Positions 53,149 through 61,941 of a stretch of 64,000 bases of DNA are shown piece after piece (the stretch's first letter is position 1; every line of letters begins with the position of its first letter). The stretch lies in the NCBI GenBank assembly GCA_964468645.1, contig CAYXUU010000020.1, forward strand, positions 1-64,000, in the 5' to 3' direction. A model generated the notes under the pieces. That model was given only the letters and a program-made list of their open reading frames with translations, did no database searches and was not told the DNA's origin. Origin of the DNA: JAIOZK01 sp964468645 (GTDB taxonomy: Bacteria; Bacteroidota; Bacteroidia; Bacteroidales; JAIOZK01). The position numbers and the translations under genes are program-made.

Positions 53149-54831
53149 TTACCCAACAATAATTTTGTAATTATACATAAAATCACCAGTCTCAATACAG
53201 CAAATATAAATACCCGGTACCAATGATTGAATATTCATAACATACGGAACATTTCCACCATCATGGAATATCTGTTCTTGCATGATCCTCTTACCGACAA
53301 TATTATATACCACGACCTGATAATAATCTGATGGAGCTTCCGGAAGTTTTAAATGAAGTTGATCCTTACAAGGATTTGGAAAAACAAAAATTTCATGATG
53401 CCATTTCTCTTCTTCAATCTCCAGTAAAAAGCTCAATGCACTTTCCAATTGAACATCCTCACCATTTTCCCATTGTCTTCTTATATTTTCAACTGTTAAC
53501 GGAATCCTTACATCCAACGATACGCCTCCATGCATAGTTGAATCGGACTCCAGGAGAATTTTAAGATCCTGGTCAAGGGATATTGCCTGTGGAAAGGTAA
53601 TGATCAATCCTCCGGGCATATAAACAGGTCCGAAGTCAACTATGCCATAGGCCCCGTTTGTACCCCAGGATGAAATGACATGTGCATTACTCAATTTCTG
53701 GAACATCATGGCCATTCCTTCACCACTACTGATGCAGTTCGGGTCGGTCAGGACAACAATTTCTCCTGTGTATTGAGGTGTTAATGGCTCTACATACAGG
53801 CTAAAAATAATTTCATAATTGTCATCGTAAGTACCGGTTATATGCTCATAAAATTCTGAAGTATTATAAAAAAACCCGAGCAATGCGGTTGCCAGCAGAT
53901 CATTACCGCCCAGGTTGAACCTCAGGTCAACAACCAGCTTATTAATATCATTGACATTGAAATATTCAATGGCCTGGGCGGCAAGGATAAATATATCACT
54001 TTCCATGACTTCCTGCAGTGTCATTCCATCCGAGTCTTCTGATGTTATCCTGAGATACCCCACCTCGTTAGGTAAAATCTTATAAATTACCATCGAATCG
54101 AGTATGGACATCGGTACTGTATTCAGAAATCCCATGATGTATAGCATTGACTGGTCATCTTCGGCATGAAGTGATATGGTCTCTTCCTTTCCCGATAAAC
54201 TGCTCAGGAAAGTAACGGAAGCGTTCTTTCCAATTTTATCACGTGTTAACATAAGGTAACGGCTTAGAATCCGTCCCTCGAGGGTTCCGTAATTCCTGTT
54301 GTAGTTATTGTATTCTGTGTTCGGGACCGAATCAATATGTATTCCGTTCCACATAAGGATCTTATCCTCTGTTCTCAAACCTGCCGCATACGCAGCACCT
54401 GATTGTGGAACCAGGGTGGCAATGATCTCTCCGTTATCTGCCGGGATCATATTGAAACCATAACTCCCCTGCATATACTCCTTCTTGAACGAGTTAATAT
54501 TTCCAACAAGATTGATATGACCATCAGGTATCTCATAAAGATATGTATACAGGTTTTTGATGAAATCAGCAGTATCTCCTGTATTCATAGCCTCCTGAAT
54601 CTGTGGTCTTATTTTTGCAAGCTTCTCCGGCCACTTCACAGCTTTCCACTCAGTATAAGGATATCTTAAGCTCATACATGCATGCAAAGAATCGAATGCA
54701 CTGACCCAGTCTAATGAGCTGTAATCAAATACAGTGGTATCGGTTCTGGTTTTAAACAAGTTATCAAATTGAGCCCGGGTATTAGTTGCAACAGCAAGAA
54801 ATACCAGTAGAAGTAAAGCTAAGTTTCTCAT
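53149..54831 (-). CDS. Secreted S41-family peptidase with T9SS sorting domain
   Basis: 560 residues from the ATG at 54831 (an in-frame ATG at 54861 adds 10 unlikely residues). The signal peptide ends TNTRAQ. A PDZ-like part (about 130-200: GEIIATLVPQSGAAYAAGLR) precedes the S41/tail-specific protease fold, with KLVVDLRFNLGGNDLLATAL and the likely nucleophile Ser in DPNCISSGEGMAMMFQKLS. A type A sorting domain (about 485-560: IFVFPNPCKDQLHLKLPE, VVVYNIVGKRIMQEQI, LVPGIYICCIETG) closes the protein. S41 enzymes cut unfolded or C-terminal peptides. The T9SS tail places it on the surface or outside the cell. It is a single gene, 191 bases from the next serine hydrolase. Confidence 0.88.
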   Translation of the reverse strand: MRNLALLLLVFLAVATNTRAQFDNLFKTRTDTTVFDYSSLDWVSAFDSLHACMSLRYPYTEWKAVKWPEKLAKIRPQIQEAMNTGDTADFIKNLYTYLYEIPDGHINLVGNINSFKKEYMQGSYGFNMIPADNGEIIATLVPQSGAAYAAGLRTEDKILMWNGIHIDSVPNTEYNNYNRNYGTLEGRILSRYLMLTRDKIGKNASVTFLSSLSGKEETISLHAEDDQSMLYIMGFLNTVPMSILDSMVIYKILPNEVGYLRITSEDSDGMTLQEVMESDIFILAAQAIEYFNVNDINKLVVDLRFNLGGNDLLATALLGFFYNTSEFYEHITGTYDDNYEIIFSLYVEPLTPQYTGEIVVLTDPNCISSGEGMAMMFQKLSNAHVISSWGTNGAYGIVDFGPVYMPGGLIITFPQAISLDQDLKILLESDSTMHGGVSLDVRIPLTVENIRRQWENGEDVQLESALSFLLEIEEEKWHHEIFVFPNPCKDQLHLKLPEAPSDYYQVVVYNIVGKRIMQEQIFHDGGNVPYVMNIQSLVPGIYICCIETGDFMYNYKIIVG

Positions 54832-55022
54832 AATGTATAAATTGTGGGATTTTTCAAACATGGATTAGAGAAATATATTTTAGTTGTTCTCATCGTCTTT
54901 ATCACATCCCCAGAGGAATGGAATAGACACATCCCTTGTTGCTGCTGTGCTTTTTAATAAAAAATCTCTTCCTTTCACAATATATCATTTATTTTTAACT
55001 ATTTCTCAAACAGATTGACAAA

Positions 55023-56150
55023 TCACCATTGAACATAATCAGGAAATAGTTCTTTGGTAAGTTTAATAAAGAACGAATATGATTTGCTGTGATCGTTCAG
55101 GTCGAGGCGATTTACATTAATGATTATCGTTGCGTCCAATTCCGGCATATAGTACATCTCGGTTGAGAATCCGAAAATAGTCCCGTTATGCCCCCAGAAA
55201 CCACCAAAATTCAATATTCCCATACCGTAGCCCATCCAGGGAGGAGCCCCCTCAAAAGGTAAAAACTGTAATTGCTGCTGATGCAACGAATCTGAAATAA
55301 GGTCTCCGTTATACAGAGCTTTTACGTAAGTTTTCAGGTCATAAATATCGGAGATGATACCACCTGAAGCATTGGGTATTGCAGGATTGAGAATAGTCAT
55401 ATCATCGAAAACATGCGTTTCGGTATTCCAGCTATACCCGTGGTAATTCCCCGGCAGGTTATTGTCTGTAGGATAATATGTGTTATTCATTCCAAGCGGT
55501 TTGAATATATACTCGTTGTATTCATGCTGCAGTGAGTTTCCTGAAATTCGTGTAATAATATCTCCCAACATGATGTAATTGGTATTATTATATCTTACGA
55601 TCCCACCGGGGGCATAAAAGCTTGCACTGTCGGCCGCGCATATTTGAATTTCTTCTTCAATACTTAGCTGCAGTAGTGGGTCTTCATACCATTGTTCCAG
55701 GAAGGCATGGTTTGCAAAGTCAGCCATTCCGCTTTGCATATGAAGCAGGTTTTTGAGTGTTATATTCTCAGCATTGGGGAAATCCGGGTAATACTTCGAA
55801 ATGGGATCATGGATATCCAGTAATCCCTGGTCATGCATCTGCAGTATCCTGATCCCGGTAAATGTTTTGGTATTACTTGCTATCCTGAACAGGTCAGTAG
55901 TTTCAACTAATCTTCCCTCCTGCATATTGGCAACCCCTGTTGCACTTACAAATTCTCCACGCCCGGGTACCCAGATCCCGATAATGGTGGCATAAATGGT
56001 GTCGCGCTGCATGATGCTATCAATGATAAACTCAAGATGATCAATGGTCTCCACAGGGAAACCTGCTGAGGGTTCATTATTATCATCATCTTTCTTACAT
56101 GATGATAAGATTATGAAAACAGAAATGAGGAGGATAATTGTTTTGTTCAT
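55023..56150 (-). CDS. Serine hydrolase lipoprotein, beta-lactamase/DD-peptidase family
   Basis: 375 residues. The lipobox ends ILSSCKKD. PF00144 motifs: FRIASNTKTFTGIRILQMHD (SxxK, about 92), VRYNNTNYIMLGDIITRISG (YxN, about 186) and GFWGHNGTIFGFSTEMYYM (HxG, about 324). It resembles D-alanyl-D-alanine carboxypeptidases of the Streptomyces R61 type more than the other two family members in the window. It probably acts in the periplasm; whether on peptidoglycan or small esters is unknown. A probable MITE lies 62 bases upstream of its start and may affect its promoter. Confidence 0.88.
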   Translation of the reverse strand: MNKTIILLISVFIILSSCKKDDDNNEPSAGFPVETIDHLEFIIDSIMQRDTIYATIIGIWVPGRGEFVSATGVANMQEGRLVETTDLFRIASNTKTFTGIRILQMHDQGLLDIHDPISKYYPDFPNAENITLKNLLHMQSGMADFANHAFLEQWYEDPLLQLSIEEEIQICAADSASFYAPGGIVRYNNTNYIMLGDIITRISGNSLQHEYNEYIFKPLGMNNTYYPTDNNLPGNYHGYSWNTETHVFDDMTILNPAIPNASGGIISDIYDLKTYVKALYNGDLISDSLHQQQLQFLPFEGAPPWMGYGMGILNFGGFWGHNGTIFGFSTEMYYMPELDATIIINVNRLDLNDHSKSYSFFIKLTKELFPDYVQW

Positions 56151-56211
56151 ATCAACAAATTATTTAGTTACTTCAAAATTAGCACATTTATACTCAAGTT
56201 CAATTGACTTA

Positions 56212-56370
56212 GGCATTATTACGAAATAACTTGACCATTCAGGCTTGTTCTTTTGCGCGCTAACTGTGTTAAAAAGCCTCGCCATAGCCACTGCTATGCC
56301 TGCGTTTTTTGCCTTGTTATCGCACAAAATAACTTCGCTTGCTTTGTCCAACTTATTTCGTAATAATGCC
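56212..56370. mobile_element. Probable MITE (159 bp) with TTA target duplication
   Basis: Terminal inverted repeats GGCATTATTACGAAATAA (from 56212) and TTATTTCGTAATAATGCC (to 56370) are perfect over 18 bases and extend imperfectly to about 22. The element is flanked on both sides by TTA (56209-56211 and 56371-56373), as expected for a target duplication. The interior is GC-richer and contains a small inverted pair around GCCATAGCCACTGCTATGCC. No transposase is encoded, so it would need one in trans. The remaining bases to 56585 show no gene. Confidence 0.75.
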
Positions 56371-56585
56371 TTATGTTAAATATTAGCAGGACATCTATCA
56401 TATATTTAAATTGACACCCTTTGAATAAACTAGTCCAGGATGTATCTTACTGGTCAGTCGGGATGGCAATCCAAAAATATGCGCTCTCTGTAAATCCTTC
56501 AGAGATCCAACTCCAGAAATAGCACATGTATCCTGAAGAAAAGGCAGTGGATCCAACAGTATCACTGGCATTACAATGATTTCTT

Positions 56586-56993
56586 TCAATGCCACAAAAT
56601 GAACCACTCGGGATCAATATACTTGCTCATTTTTTCTCCATAGGATGTGATCTTCGTATCATCATGCACCTGGAAGGAAGATCTTTCACCATACACCCTG
56701 GAGAAAACGATCGTTGATTTCCGGCCATTGTGATCGATATGTGTTATCCCAGCCAGGTTCTCACCCTTTTCAATGTCGAGGTTTTCCATGCAGACAGGAC
56801 AATAGAATTTCACCATGTCACCAATAGCGATATCCAAAGAATCACTGATCTCACAGGTATAATTTCCTATTTCTTCATGCAACAAAACAAGCCCCTTGTT
56901 GTCAATGTCTTTGAAGTTTCTTACTGCAAGGATCACATTTCCTTTAATATTCAGAACAACCTTGCAAAATGGGCATAAATATTTTGCTTTCAT
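56586..56993 (-). CDS. Small zinc-ribbon-like protein
   Basis: 135 residues without a signal peptide. Two CxxC knuckles, YLCPFCKVVLNIKG (residues 7 and 10) and FYCPVCMENLDIEKGEN (about 64 and 67), should hold one zinc. Between and after them are beta-rich stretches (NVILAVRNFKDIDNKGLVLL, STIVFSRVYGERSSFQVHD). The protein ends DPEWFILWH. I do not recognise a named family. It is read alone, with a 255-base non-coding region upstream that contains a small hairpin (GGAGATT...AATCTCC). Confidence 0.6.
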   Translation of the reverse strand: MKAKYLCPFCKVVLNIKGNVILAVRNFKDIDNKGLVLLHEEIGNYTCEISDSLDIAIGDMVKFYCPVCMENLDIEKGENLAGITHIDHNGRKSTIVFSRVYGERSSFQVHDDTKITSYGEKMSKYIDPEWFILWH

Positions 56994-57248
56994 CTCTTTG
57001 AATTTTCTATAAATTTACGAAAAACCTTGCAAATATCAAAACATTATTCCCGGATAATTATACCAGCTTAAATGGGCTCACACACAACATTACATCAACT
57101 GATATATGTGTGTTATTTAGCTCCTGGCAACGATCTGTTAATTCCAAATCACTTTTGTCAACGAAATTAATCAGAGCAAGGAGATTCCTGGTGTAGCCGA
57201 GAAATCTCCAATTTTTATCACAGACAGTCGTGATATGGAATTTCTCCC
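56994..57248. other. Intergenic region with weak repeat-like hairpin
   Basis: GGAGATTCCTGGTGTAGCCG followed by AGAAATCTCC (57180-57209) folds into a short hairpin and contains GGTGTAGCCG, loosely like the dispersed repeat ends elsewhere. Nothing coding was seen. Confidence 0.35.
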
Positions 57249-59798
57249 CTATTCATTTTCCAGCCTTTCAATCCTTTCGATCAATTCCTTATTCTGCCTC
57301 TGTAAGATAGTGATCATTTCCTGTTGTTCCTGCACAGCTTTTACCAGTGGAACTACAAATTCAGCATAGCGTAATCCATAATGATCCTGATCATTATTTG
57401 CTTTATCCACACCACTGAAATCATAATCCAGTTCATTTGCTGCTTTTTCAACATCCTGGGCGATGAAACCACTGCGTTTCATACTGGCAGCTTCTTCAGT
57501 TATTGCAGGGGAGCATACTTCCGATTCTGATGACAATCTTAAAAAACTATTTAACTTCCTAATATCAATATTGTACGTTACCGGTTCAAGCCTCAAAATA
57601 AAATCAAGACCGGGAACATCATACTGTATATTTTTCTTAAACCGCAAATCAGATAGATTTGTCCAGCTCTGATATCCTCCAATGCTTGTCACCGAACTAT
57701 TACCAATGCGTACCTGGTTACTGTCTGAAACCACAGCATAATTCCCGATGGCTGTGGTATTGGCCAGTAATGGTTTACCTGATGCAGGCCCGGCCCAGTT
57801 ACCCACTGCAGTATTGCTGCTTCCTCCAGTATTGTGATACATACAATTGGGGCCAATAGCGACATTGGCATCGGCGCTATCGTTGCTGTACAGCGCATTT
57901 ACGCCCATGGCAACATTATAGGAACCTTTTGTATTTGAATGCATTACCGTATTTCCAACTGCTGTGTTTTGAACACCACTGGTGATGTTGGTTAATGCTT
58001 TTGTACCCACACCAACATTATACGATCCTGTCCTATTGTTATACAAAGCCTTGTATCCTATCATAGTATTCTCATTTCCGTTAAATTGCCAATAACCAGT
58101 TTCTGCTCCCAAAGCTGTATTATACTGCCCGGTGGTATCCCAAACCATTGTATATGCACCGACCGCAGTATTATAACTCCCGGTCTTATGCCCTTCCAAT
58201 GCATAGAATCCTACAGCCGTATTCCACGAACCAGTTGTATTACGGAATAAGGCATCGCTTCCAACAGCAGTATTTCTCGAACCATTGGTATTATATCTTA
58301 GAGAATAACTACCTACTCCGGTATTATATTCTGACTTGTTATCATACAATGAATAACTACCCAATGCAGTATTTTCGTTACCACTTGTATTCCCTCTTAA
58401 GGCATTAATTCCCAAAGCCGTATTTCGAGAACCATCATTGTTGTAATACATTGCATTATAACCCATGGCAGTATTACTACCACCATAACCATTATTTTTC
58501 AAAGCACAGAATCCTATTGCATTATTACTGGAAGCACCGATACCATCAGATAACGTAAATAATGCTGAATCTCCAATTGCAACAAAACCATGGCCTCTTT
58601 TCAAAGATGTTAAGGCCACTGATCCTATGGCAACATTGGAATATGCCCCTGTATCCGCTTTAAGAGCTTCATTGCCAATGGCAATATTGTTATAGCCGGA
58701 AAGATTACTGATCATGGTTTGATGGCCAATAGAGATATTTGAGGAACCTGTCCTGTTTGAAAAAAGTGAAGAATCTCCAATAGCTATGTTACAACTGCCG
58801 TTCTCAGCTAAGGCCATTGCTCTGGAACCTATCGCAATGTTTTTAGTGCTTACTTCAGTAAATGATAAAGCAGAATCTCCAATAGCTATGAGGTCGTTAC
58901 TTGTGGTAGAACTATATAATGACTTGGTACCAATAGCAATATTTCTGTTTCCCTGGCTATAATACAACGCAGCAAATCCAATAGAAACGTTATGGTTACC
59001 TTTTTGACCATAATGCATTGAATTGCTTCCTATAGCAATATTATAACTGCCGGTAAAATTATATCGCTTCGCTGCATAACCCAGGACTGTATTTTCTTTC
59101 CCAGTAGTGTTTTCATACAGGCTCGCAGAACCTATTGCACAATTGAAATAACCCGACTTATTTTTATGCATACTCATATAACCTATCGCTACATTATTAT
59201 ACCCACCCGTATCATATCTTAAAACATCTGCGCCTATGCCAACATTACTCCACTTATTTAATAAAGGAGCTGTTTTATAACCAATATATGTGTTGTAAGA
59301 ATTTCCAGAAGTATCTGACTTACCTGCTGATTCCCCCAGACATACAGAATAGCCGGTATTCATTGGTTCCAGGGTTTGTTTTGATATTTTTAATTTTTCA
59401 GTACCCTGAACATAAAACCTGATGGTATCTTCATCCGACATCTTTTCAACAGTTACATACGTATCTCCGTCCGAATCAACTATCTGAGAATAGTGATCAT
59501 CTGATGTTATCATTTTTGTCCATCTGGCTGCTGTGGTATCATAGAAGAAAAAACTCATTTCTTCGTGGTTGAATACCAGCAATCCGTGTGCTGGAGATGA
59601 GATAGTGCCCATCTGTGTGGTAGTTATACTTGGGATCAATAATCCTTTTGTGACACTTTTTACATGTAGCATGGCTGAGGAATCTGCATTACTGCCATCT
59701 TCATTAATAGCAACCTGTGCAAATAATCCAATCGCATTAATTATCAGGAGGAAGACGACCAGAACAAAGAATGTGATCTTAATGGTTTTTGTTTTCAT
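57249..59798 (-). CDS. Giant surface protein: about 30 YadA-head repeats and S74 chaperone tail
   Basis: 849 residues from the ATG at 59798; an in-frame ATG at 59867 adds 23 unlikely residues. The signal peptide ends GLFAQ. An N-terminal module (VAINEDGSNADSSAMLHVKS, GLLIPSITTTQM, HGLLVFNHEE) matches the start of the FISUMP protein at 36074-36967. About 31 repeats of 15-24 residues with the core N-x-A-(I/V/L)-G-x-x-(A/S)-(L/M) follow (about 150-700), the hep_Hag/YadA left-handed beta-roll pattern. The C-terminus (711-849) is a peptidase_S74 intramolecular chaperone: NLSDLRFKKNIQYDVPG with the Ser/Lys dyad, SGFIAQDVEKAANEL and a final coiled coil. It probably forms a trimeric fibre that releases or uses its chaperone tail. 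Confidence 0.88.
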   Translation of the reverse strand: MKTKTIKITFFVLVVFLLIINAIGLFAQVAINEDGSNADSSAMLHVKSVTKGLLIPSITTTQMGTISSPAHGLLVFNHEEMSFFFYDTTAARWTKMITSDDHYSQIVDSDGDTYVTVEKMSDEDTIRFYVQGTEKLKISKQTLEPMNTGYSVCLGESAGKSDTSGNSYNTYIGYKTAPLLNKWSNVGIGADVLRYDTGGYNNVAIGYMSMHKNKSGYFNCAIGSASLYENTTGKENTVLGYAAKRYNFTGSYNIAIGSNSMHYGQKGNHNVSIGFAALYYSQGNRNIAIGTKSLYSSTTSNDLIAIGDSALSFTEVSTKNIAIGSRAMALAENGSCNIAIGDSSLFSNRTGSSNISIGHQTMISNLSGYNNIAIGNEALKADTGAYSNVAIGSVALTSLKRGHGFVAIGDSALFTLSDGIGASSNNAIGFCALKNNGYGGSNTAMGYNAMYYNNDGSRNTALGINALRGNTSGNENTALGSYSLYDNKSEYNTGVGSYSLRYNTNGSRNTAVGSDALFRNTTGSWNTAVGFYALEGHKTGSYNTAVGAYTMVWDTTGQYNTALGAETGYWQFNGNENTMIGYKALYNNRTGSYNVGVGTKALTNITSGVQNTAVGNTVMHSNTKGSYNVAMGVNALYSNDSADANVAIGPNCMYHNTGGSSNTAVGNWAGPASGKPLLANTTAIGNYAVVSDSNQVRIGNSSVTSIGGYQSWTNLSDLRFKKNIQYDVPGLDFILRLEPVTYNIDIRKLNSFLRLSSESEVCSPAITEEAASMKRSGFIAQDVEKAANELDYDFSGVDKANNDQDHYGLRYAEFVVPLVKAVQEQQEMITILQRQNKELIERIERLENE

Positions 59799-60029
59799 CG
59801 GATTTTGATTTTGGGGTAACATGATTATAAAATTAATACCATAATGGAGCTTATGCAAGAATTTCATGGTGGCAATGGGTATGCGTGCAATTAAATACAG
59901 GTATTGAAAAGGTATGCATTCGATATCTATTATAACTGTATTGCGCTGTTTTACTGCGCCTTATAATTATTACCCGGGTAATCTTAACATATACTGCCTA
60001 AGCTGCCCGGTTAGCACTGATCAGGATGC

Positions 60030-60456
60030 ATTTTGGTTATATTCGTACTACATGGATTTCAACAGGATTGCATGGGTCATTGGATGCCTACTTATCCTGA
60101 TTCCAAAATCCTATACAATGATTTGCGGGATGGAAAATTCGTATCTATCATCCTTGATATCAATACAAAAGAAGAGCGCATCATACCCTATCCTATCAGC
60201 GCACTTTCGCATGATGGAAAATGGATGGTAAACGAATCATACCCCAATCCACCGGCAAAGTATGGTTTGTTTTTGATGAATATGGAAACCAGGCCTGTAT
60301 TCCGTTGGGCACATTTTGAGAAGCGAAACATGCCCATTATGGTGAAGCTCGTTGTGACTTACACCCAAGATGGAGCCCAGATGGTACAATGATCACCATT
60401 AACTCCGCCGATACCGGATCAAGGCAGGTCTATTTGATTGAATTTGAATTGTTGAA
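60030..60456 (+). pseudogene. Decayed PD40/TolB-like beta-propeller gene
   Basis: Frame 1 reads QQDCMGHWMPTYPDSKILYN, DLRDGKFVSIILDINTKEER and IIPYPISALSHDGKWM, the conserved blade pattern of PD40-type propellers. A second frame reads PLGTF, an in-frame TGA, then EAKHAHYGEARCDLHPRWSP and SADTGSRQVYLIEFE, the usual final blade. Several blades, the start and the signal peptide are missing. There are thus at least one frameshift, one stop and one deletion. 59799-60029 contains no other gene. Confidence 0.75.
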
Positions 60457-60548
60457 GATTCAAATTAAGCAATTATTGATATCCTCAATAATAGAAATGC
60501 TGCTAAATACCTGAGCCAGAATTTGTTAAAAGGAACTTTACGATTGAT

Positions 60549-61790
60549 TTGTCAGAATCCCATGATGAAGAGGATGATATTTCAAGACTGCTTTTCCGCC
60601 TGGATTGGGAGCATGACGGAACATGGGATACGGATTGGATTTCTGGCATTACACATGTCCGCAAATATGAGGCGGAAGGTGAATATACAGTCAGGGTTGA
60701 AGTAAAAGACACTGAGGGCATGACCCATAATCTCACCCAAAACCTGACAGTGACAAACAGCCATCATATGGTACCATCCAATTCCCCATTCAGATACAAT
60801 GTTGGTATCAATTACGAAACTGCAACTGTTGGCAGAAATAACAGAATTGTATCAAAGGACCTGGATACCATCACAAAATATTTCAGGCTTATCAGGACTT
60901 ATCATGCTGCAGCCGTAGGGACCACAGAGATCATCATTGATCCCTTTCAGGGGGAATTGATAAAATACATCGTAGATCATCAGGAATTGGAGCTTGAGCT
61001 GGTTATGGGAACCAATAATAGCGCTTTGGCCGCAGGGGGATATGGACATCCATGGGGCCCCGGTCTCATGACAAGCAAAGCCTATACGGATAAATGGCTT
61101 CAAATGCTGATTGAAACTTTTGGTTCCAAAGCGAATCTTAAAAAACATCTTAAAGCGATCCTGCTTGGAAATGAAGTTGACGCCAACGGCCCCCCGCCCG
61201 GCAATGAGTACTATTCAACTTATTATACCCAGTGGGTACCGGAGGCATTTAAAAATCTAAAAGCATCCCTGACCGAAGCTTCCCTGGATGAGATCCCGGT
61301 ATCGACCACCATTGCCAATTATAATCCTGTTCACCCCGAGGCAAATATCAGGGCCGATTCCATTACAGCACATATAACAAGGAACTGGAATCCATTATGG
61401 AACATTGGAATCCCTTTTGTGTTGTTCAACCAGTATACAGGAAATTATGGAAAGAGTACTGATTTCGGCCCCGTTATCAAATACTTTGAATCACTTCATA
61501 CACACTTTAACAGCAAACCAGATGTTTATGTTGGGGAAACAGGATTTTCAGCCGAATATGGTCTTGCCAATGAAGCCAGTGTGATCAAACAAATTTTTGA
61601 CTGGCCGCAAAGTCAGTATTCATTGAACAAGCTGACCGTTCCATTATTTGTATTCATGGCATACGACCATCCCGAAAAATCCGTTGGGCAGCAAAAAATG
61701 GGGATCTTTCAGGACGATAGTAATAACAAACCAGTCGGTTTGAAAAAGAACATAAAAGTCCCTGAATGGGTAAGCCAGCCAAAAAATTAA
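60549..61790 (+). CDS. 5'-truncated PKD plus GH17-like glucanase
   Basis: The open frame starts after a stop at 60501-60503 without any ATG; the first usable start is TTG at 60549, giving 413 residues with no signal peptide. Residues about 5-60 are the end of a PKD domain (LDWEHDGTWDTDWISGITHV, YEAEGEYTVRVEVKDTEG), which itself extends upstream into NFTIDLSES without a start. The rest resembles GH17 beta-1,3-glucanases: PFRYNVGINYETATVGRNNR, AILLGNEVDANGPPPGNEYY with the acid/base Glu of GNE, and DVYVGETGFSAEYGLANEAS with the nucleophile Glu. The catalytic part is intact but is probably not exported or expressed properly, so this may be a pseudogene in the making. Confidence 0.65.
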   Translation: MSESHDEEDDISRLLFRLDWEHDGTWDTDWISGITHVRKYEAEGEYTVRVEVKDTEGMTHNLTQNLTVTNSHHMVPSNSPFRYNVGINYETATVGRNNRIVSKDLDTITKYFRLIRTYHAAAVGTTEIIIDPFQGELIKYIVDHQELELELVMGTNNSALAAGGYGHPWGPGLMTSKAYTDKWLQMLIETFGSKANLKKHLKAILLGNEVDANGPPPGNEYYSTYYTQWVPEAFKNLKASLTEASLDEIPVSTTIANYNPVHPEANIRADSITAHITRNWNPLWNIGIPFVLFNQYTGNYGKSTDFGPVIKYFESLHTHFNSKPDVYVGETGFSAEYGLANEASVIKQIFDWPQSQYSLNKLTVPLFVFMAYDHPEKSVGQQKMGIFQDDSNNKPVGLKKNIKVPEWVSQPKN

Positions 61791-61941
61791 CTTGCTTTCT
61801 TTGTTGGATTATAAACCATTGGAAAACTTTAGATTATAAAATAGGCTATGCCTTTATTAATGCGGCGGACATCCTTAAACCGCTAAGCACCTTGAAGGGG
61901 CGCTAAGCGGATCACTAGTCCATGGGCGCTATGCAGTTAGC

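Noticed and set aside
56160..56351. 63-codon minus-strand frame across the MITE
   Set aside because: It follows the element's inverted repeats, has no recognisable domain and no ribosome site; explained by the MITE.
56398..56607. 69-codon minus-strand frame overlapping the zinc-ribbon gene's 3' end
   Set aside because: Protein-like in places but without a known motif or ribosome site; possibly a decayed tail, not supportable as a gene.
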